Shown: positions 6,038-9,175 of the stretch, piece by piece
Numbering within the stretch: the stretch's first letter is position 1
Layout of the letters: every line of letters starts with the position of its first letter
Assembly (NCBI GenBank): GCA_947499775.1
Contig: CANMPY010000049.1
Span: forward strand, 1 to 9,175
Length of the DNA: 9,175 nt
DNA from: Bacteroidota bacterium
GTDB lineage: Bacteria > Bacteroidota > Bacteroidia > NS11-12g > UBA9320
Direction of reading: 5' to 3'
Made by a program: the position numbers and the translations under genes
The notes under the pieces: generated by a model
Seen by the model: the letters and a program-made list of their open reading frames with translations, nothing else
Databases searched by the model: none
Told to the model about the DNA's origin: nothing

Positions 6038-7579
6038 ATGAACAAACGCGAAAAATTAGAATATAAAAGGCAACAAAGCCTGCTTGGAGGTGGAGCTGAT
6101 AGGATAGAATCGCAGCACAAAAAAGGCAAACTTACAGCAAGAGAGCGTTTGGAATTATTGCTTGATGAAGGCAGTTTTGAAGAAATAGATGCATTTGTAA
6201 AACACCGCAGTACCGATTTTGGAATGGAGCACGTTCATTTTCCAGGCGATGGCGTTATTACTGGATATGGCACTGTAAATGGGCGATTGATGTTTGTTTT
6301 TTCTCAGGATTTTACGGTTTTCGGAGGGTCGTTAAGCGAAACCCATGCTGAAAAAATATGTAAGATAATGGATATGGCCATGAAAAATGGCGCGCCAGTA
6401 ATTGGGTTAAATGATAGTGGTGGTGCTCGAATTCAGGAAGGAGTAGTTTCTTTAGGAGGCTATGCTGATATTTTTTATCGAAATACTTTGGCAAGTGGAG
6501 TTATACCTCAATTATCTGTTATAATGGGCCCATGTGCAGGAGGAGCAGTTTACAGTCCTGCAATTACCGATTTTATTATGATGGTTGAAAAATCATCGTA
6601 TATGTTTGTAACCGGACCCAATGTGGTAAAAACCGTGACCAATGAGGAAGTAAGCAGTGAAGAATTGGGTGGGGCTTCGGTTCATGGTACCAAATCAGGC
6701 GTATCGCATATAAGCGCTGCCAATGAATTGGATGCCATGAATAAATTGAGAAAACTAATTAGCTATATCCCACAGAACTGCGAAGAGCGACCTCCATCCG
6801 AAGCTTATACATTAACAAAAAACGAACTAAGGGAGCAATTAGCAAACGTAATTCCTGAAAATGCAAATCAGCCCTATGATATTCGAGAAGTGATAGATGG
6901 GGTTATAGATGAAGATAGTTTTTTTGAGATACACAAAGAGTTTGCAGAAAATATTGTAGTTGGATTTGCGCGATTAGCAGGTCGGAGTATTGGGATTGTA
7001 GCCAATCAACCTGCATTTTTAGCGGGAGTTTTGGATGTAAAAAGCAGTCAGAAGGCAGCCCGTTTTGTCCGATTTTGCGATGCCTTTAATATACCTTTAT
7101 TGGTTTTAGAAGATGTTCCTGGGTTTTTGCCAGGTACCGATCAAGAGTGGAATGCCATTATTACCAATGGGGCTAAATTGCTTTATGCATTTTGCGAAGC
7201 AACTGTTCCAAGAGTTACGGTAATTACACGTAAAGCATATGGAGGAGCATATGATGTAATGAATAGCAAACACATTGGAGCGGATATGAATTTTGCTTGG
7301 CCAACAGCAGAAATTGCGGTAATGGGCGCAAAGGGTGCAGCTGAAATTATTTTTAAGAAAGAGATTAGTGAAGCGGCTGATTCGGCTGCAGCTTTATTAC
7401 AAAAGGAAGCGGAATATGCTGGCATTTTCGCAAACCCATACCGTGCGGCTGAAAGAGGATTTATTGACGAAGTTATTTTACCCGAAGAAACCCGAATAAA
7501 ACTTATTAAGGCCTTTAAAATGCTCGAAAATAAGGTGGCTAATTTGCCTAAGAAAAAGCACGGAAACATTCCTTTATAA
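6038..7579 (+). CDS. Acyl-CoA carboxylase, carboxyltransferase (beta) subunit, probably propionyl-CoA specific
   Basis: This 513-residue protein is full length for the PccB/MmdA family. These enzymes move a carboxyl group between carboxybiotin and an acyl-CoA, making methylmalonyl-CoA from propionyl-CoA, or the reverse in sodium-pumping decarboxylases. Two crotonase-type halves are visible. The N-terminal half has ARERLELLLD, the DSGGARIQEG loop and the oxyanion turn GPCAGGAVYSPA (164-175). The C-terminal half has GVLDVKSSQKAARF (330 onward), the EDVPGFLPG loop and RKAYGGAYDVM. Asp406 in GGAYDV aligns, by memory, with the Streptomyces PccB residue (Asp422) that favours propionyl-CoA; acetyl-CoA enzymes differ there. 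No biotin carboxylase, biotin carrier or membrane subunit is next to it, so partners must lie elsewhere. The ATG follows an A-rich leader typical of the phylum. The C-terminus (GNIPL) is the usual family ending, so the protein is intact. Confidence 0.95.
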   Translation: MNKREKLEYKRQQSLLGGGADRIESQHKKGKLTARERLELLLDEGSFEEIDAFVKHRSTDFGMEHVHFPGDGVITGYGTVNGRLMFVFSQDFTVFGGSLSETHAEKICKIMDMAMKNGAPVIGLNDSGGARIQEGVVSLGGYADIFYRNTLASGVIPQLSVIMGPCAGGAVYSPAITDFIMMVEKSSYMFVTGPNVVKTVTNEEVSSEELGGASVHGTKSGVSHISAANELDAMNKLRKLISYIPQNCEERPPSEAYTLTKNELREQLANVIPENANQPYDIREVIDGVIDEDSFFEIHKEFAENIVVGFARLAGRSIGIVANQPAFLAGVLDVKSSQKAARFVRFCDAFNIPLLVLEDVPGFLPGTDQEWNAIITNGAKLLYAFCEATVPRVTVITRKAYGGAYDVMNSKHIGADMNFAWPTAEIAVMGAKGAAEIIFKKEISEAADSAAALLQKEAEYAGIFANPYRAAERGFIDEVILPEETRIKLIKAFKMLENKVANLPKKKHGNIPL

Positions 7580-7690
7580 AACCACATTCGGGAGCAGTTA
7601 TAAAAATATCCAGATAGGGTAACACATAAAATGGGTTGCCATTAAGGGTGAAGAATCTGTTGCTTTGGAATAACTTTGGTTGTAAAATTT

Positions 7691-8017
7691 CTATGCCCCT
7701 TCGCGGCATTCGCAGGCTCTTATTATTCTCCGTTTACCAAATCGGTTTATTTTCAACCAAGGCTTATTCTTGTCGAAATAAAGTATCCATACGGGTTTGC
7801 CATTGTTGTATCGAATTTGCTTGGTCATACTGCCATCGGTTTGATACCAAGTCCAAAGTTTATGTCGTTTTTGATTCTTAAAATACCCTTTTGTTAAAAC
7901 GGTTTGGTTTTTATATTGGAAATACCTTCCATTTTGAGTTGAATCGGAGTTGCCTATTTGGGAATAGGCCCCGTATGAAAAAAAACAAACCGTACATAAA
8001 AGGACTAGCCTAATCAT
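7691..8017 (-). CDS. Small secreted MORN-like repeat protein
   Basis: This protein of 108 residues begins with a signal peptide (MIRLVLLCTVCFFSYGAYSQ; likely cleavage around Ser19-Gln20), so it is exported to the periplasm or outside. Residues about 29-91 carry roughly two degenerate MORN-type units: GYFKNQKRHKLWTWYQTDG, then IRYNNGKPVWILYFD. The usual glycine before W is replaced in the first unit (HKLW). Databases often label such proteins 'YwqK-family antitoxin', but the signal peptide and the lack of a toxin argue against a toxin-antitoxin role. The tail is short, basic and Cys-containing (GKRRIIRACECREGA). The start lies 6 bp after the uppP stop, so it is very likely translated from the same mRNA. 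Function is unknown; an envelope-associated role is inferred only from the operon. It converges with the carboxylase gene, with 111 bp between the stop codons. Confidence 0.75.
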   Translation of the reverse strand: MIRLVLLCTVCFFSYGAYSQIGNSDSTQNGRYFQYKNQTVLTKGYFKNQKRHKLWTWYQTDGSMTKQIRYNNGKPVWILYFDKNKPWLKINRFGKRRIIRACECREGA

Positions 8018-8023
8018 CGTGTA

Positions 8024-8821
8024 TTAATCAATGATTGACAAACTAACCCCTGAATAATAAAGGATTAATATAAACGTACCAGCTAGAATACGGTAGTAGC
8101 CAAAAAATTTGAAGCCATATTTTGTTAAAATATTAATCATAAACCGAATAGCTATGAGCGATACGATGAAAGCTACACTATTGCCAACAGCAAATAATTT
8201 CCATTGCTCGGCAGTCAAGATTCCACCGTTGTCAAAATAATCATAAAGTGATTTTACAGTGGCGGCAAACATAGTGGGCACAGCCAAAAAGAATGAAAAT
8301 TCAGCTGCGGCCTTTCGTGTTAGCCCTTGGCTCATACCTCCAATTATGGTGGCAGCTGAGCGCGATACACCTGGAATCATGCTTATGGTTTGAAATAACC
8401 CAATTACAAGAGCATTTTTATAGGAAGTGTGTTCTACTTTATTGCTTTCACTTTTATCGAAAAAACGATCAATACAAACCAAAACCAGTCCTCCAATAAT
8501 TAAAGCAAATGCTACAACGATTACATTTTCGAGCAGCCCATCAATTTGTGATTTAAATAAAAGGCCAAGTATCACAGCTGGAATAAAGGCAACAAATAAC
8601 AAGTAATAAAATTTGACCGATTGAAAAAACCGTTTCCAATACAAAGCCACAACTGCTAGGATAGAACCCAATTGGATGCAAACTGTAAATAACTTTACAA
8701 ATTCATCGGATTGGATACCCATAAATGAGGAGGCAATAATCATATGCCCCGTGCTACTTACCGGAATATATTCGGTAATACCTTCAATTACAGCGAGGAT
8801 GATGGCCTCAATTAGCCCCAT
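8024..8821 (-). CDS. uppP: Undecaprenyl-diphosphate phosphatase (UppP/BacA)
   Basis: This integral inner-membrane enzyme removes a phosphate from undecaprenyl diphosphate to regenerate the lipid carrier for peptidoglycan and surface glycans; extra copies confer bacitracin resistance. I start it at ATG 8821 (265 residues, the normal family size), because the family opens with a hydrophobic MGLIEAIILAVIEG. An upstream in-frame ATG at 8857 would only add 12 unconserved residues and a longer overlap. Both family motifs are present: ExxxE at Glu13/Glu17, leading into TEYIPVSSTGHM, and the phosphatase motif PGVSRSAAT with Arg154. Several hydrophobic helices are visible. The start overlaps the end of the DUF3098 gene by 14 bp, which points to coupled translation. 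The next gene (MORN-like) follows at 6 bp. Confidence 0.96.
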   Translation of the reverse strand: MGLIEAIILAVIEGITEYIPVSSTGHMIIASSFMGIQSDEFVKLFTVCIQLGSILAVVALYWKRFFQSVKFYYLLFVAFIPAVILGLLFKSQIDGLLENVIVVAFALIIGGLVLVCIDRFFDKSESNKVEHTSYKNALVIGLFQTISMIPGVSRSAATIIGGMSQGLTRKAAAEFSFFLAVPTMFAATVKSLYDYFDNGGILTAEQWKLFAVGNSVAFIVSLIAIRFMINILTKYGFKFFGYYRILAGTFILILYYSGVSLSIID

Positions 8822-9077
8822 CAGAATTTTTTGGTTTATACATAATAGCAAAAACACCTAATAAAAAGCCACCAATTACTACTATTGGAGCCAACGTAAT
8901 TCTGCGAAAACTGTATATATCCTCCTTGCCACCCCACATTAATAAAAATCCGACTACAACTACGGCAAACGCACAAGCTGTAAGGATATAGTTTTGTTTA
9001 GAAAAAACCATATCAATTTTACTGGACGGCGTTTCTTTGGTAACGGCTTTGCTTTTTTCTAGATTTTTTTTGGACAT
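8808..9077 (-). CDS. DUF3098 two-helix membrane protein
   Basis: This small membrane protein has 89 residues. A charged, lysine-rich N-terminus (about 1-22) precedes two predicted helices: about 30-48 (YILTACAFAVVVVGFLLMW) and about 60-79 (ITLAPIVVIGGFLLGVFAIM). The segment FSKQNYIL and the SFRRITLAPIVV stretch between and into the helices are the conserved signature of DUF3098. I recall this family as a Bacteroidota protein encoded between ftsX and uppP, exactly as here. Its function is unknown; association with the FtsX or UppP step of the envelope is inferred from the linkage. The loop between the helices (GGKEDIY) seems shorter than in the homologues I recall. It starts 9 bp after the ftsX stop and overlaps uppP by 14 bp. 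Confidence 0.9.
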   Translation of the reverse strand: MSKKNLEKSKAVTKETPSSKIDMVFSKQNYILTACAFAVVVVGFLLMWGGKEDIYSFRRITLAPIVVIGGFLLGVFAIMYKPKNSDGAN

Positions 9078-9086
9078 AAATATTTT

Positions 9087-9175
9087 TTAATAAAGATCTT
9101 CAATGTTAGAATATAAATAGCGTTTGGTACTCCAATAGGTACAAATTGTGGCAATGAGTAACCCTATAGCAAACA
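9087..9175 (-). CDS. ftsX: FtsX cell-division protein, C-terminal end only
   Basis: Only the last 28 codons and the TAA stop (9087-9089 on the plus strand) are in the window; the rest lies beyond the right edge. The translation ends a hydrophobic helix (FAIGLLIATICTYWST), followed by KRYLYSNIEDLY. This is the typical FtsX ending: the last membrane helix, then an R-Y-L...DxLY tail. FtsX is the membrane subunit of the FtsEX complex, which controls septal peptidoglycan hydrolases. The call rests on this short tail and on the neighbouring DUF3098-uppP order, which supports it strongly. The operon promoter is outside the window. Confidence 0.8.
   Translation of the reverse strand, partial: FAIGLLIATICTYWSTKRYLYSNIEDLY

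Noticed and set aside
7183..7587. Minus-strand open frame of 134 codons inside the carboxylase gene
   Set aside because: It lies entirely opposite well-conserved PccB-family coding sequence and its translation resembles no known protein; it is a shadow frame.
7618..7640. Hairpin GGTAAC / GTTGCC as a terminator between the converging genes
   Set aside because: The stem is only 6 bp with a G-U pair and an 11-nt loop, and there is no T-run on either strand. The 7580-7690 gap has no convincing terminator that I can see.
7636..7897. Plus-strand open frames of 73-81 codons opposite the MORN-like gene
   Set aside because: They are antisense to a gene with a signal peptide and recognisable repeats, have no promoter, and show no protein-like pattern.
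7691..8017. MORN-like protein as a YwqK-type antitoxin
   Set aside because: It has a clear signal peptide, no toxin gene is adjacent, and its partner genes are envelope genes; the antitoxin label is an annotation habit.
8822..8857. Upstream start for uppP giving 277 residues
   Set aside because: The extra 12 residues fit no family pattern and would deepen the overlap with the DUF3098 gene. ATG 8821 gives the usual family N-terminus and length.

Overview
The window looks like ordinary chromosomal core DNA of an AT-rich member of the Bacteroidota. Four independent signs point there: a secreted protein with a signal peptide and a C-terminal type IX secretion sorting domain; promoter-like TAnnTTTG boxes instead of E. 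coli-type -10 boxes; A-rich leaders without Shine-Dalgarno sequences; and the gene order ftsX - DUF3098 - uppP, which I recall as typical of that phylum. I cannot assign a family or genus from the sequence alone.

Plus strand, left to right. The 3' part of a probable outer-membrane beta-barrel gene (DUF6268-like) runs in from the left edge. A 127-bp gap with unusual repeat structure follows, then a 998-residue SNF2/Rad54-type ATPase with all helicase motifs intact. Next come a T9SS cargo protein, a strong intrinsic terminator, a YebC/TACO1-family translation factor, and a complete carboxyltransferase (beta) subunit of an acyl-CoA carboxylase, most likely acting on propionyl-CoA.

Minus strand, read from the right edge. 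The last 28 codons of ftsX are followed at 9 bp by a small two-helix DUF3098 protein. Its end overlaps the start of uppP by 14 bp (undecaprenyl-diphosphate phosphatase). uppP is followed 6 bp later by a small secreted MORN-like protein. This is a tightly packed envelope and cell-division operon that converges on the carboxylase gene.

The plus-strand genes look like separate transcription units rather than one pathway: four gaps of 81-130 bp, three with a promoter-like box and one with a clear terminator. The minus-strand genes clearly belong together and concern the cell envelope: division/septal hydrolase control (FtsX) and lipid-carrier recycling (UppP).

I found no CRISPR array, RNA gene, insertion sequence, phage gene or recognisable defence system, and I see no convincing new multi-gene system. 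The points worth a second look are smaller: nested inverted repeats and a duplicated 14-mer in front of the SNF2 gene; a clamp-binding-like QLSIF peptide in an insert of the SNF2 motor; a long imperfect inverted repeat around the carboxylase promoter; and the MORN-like gene coupled to uppP.
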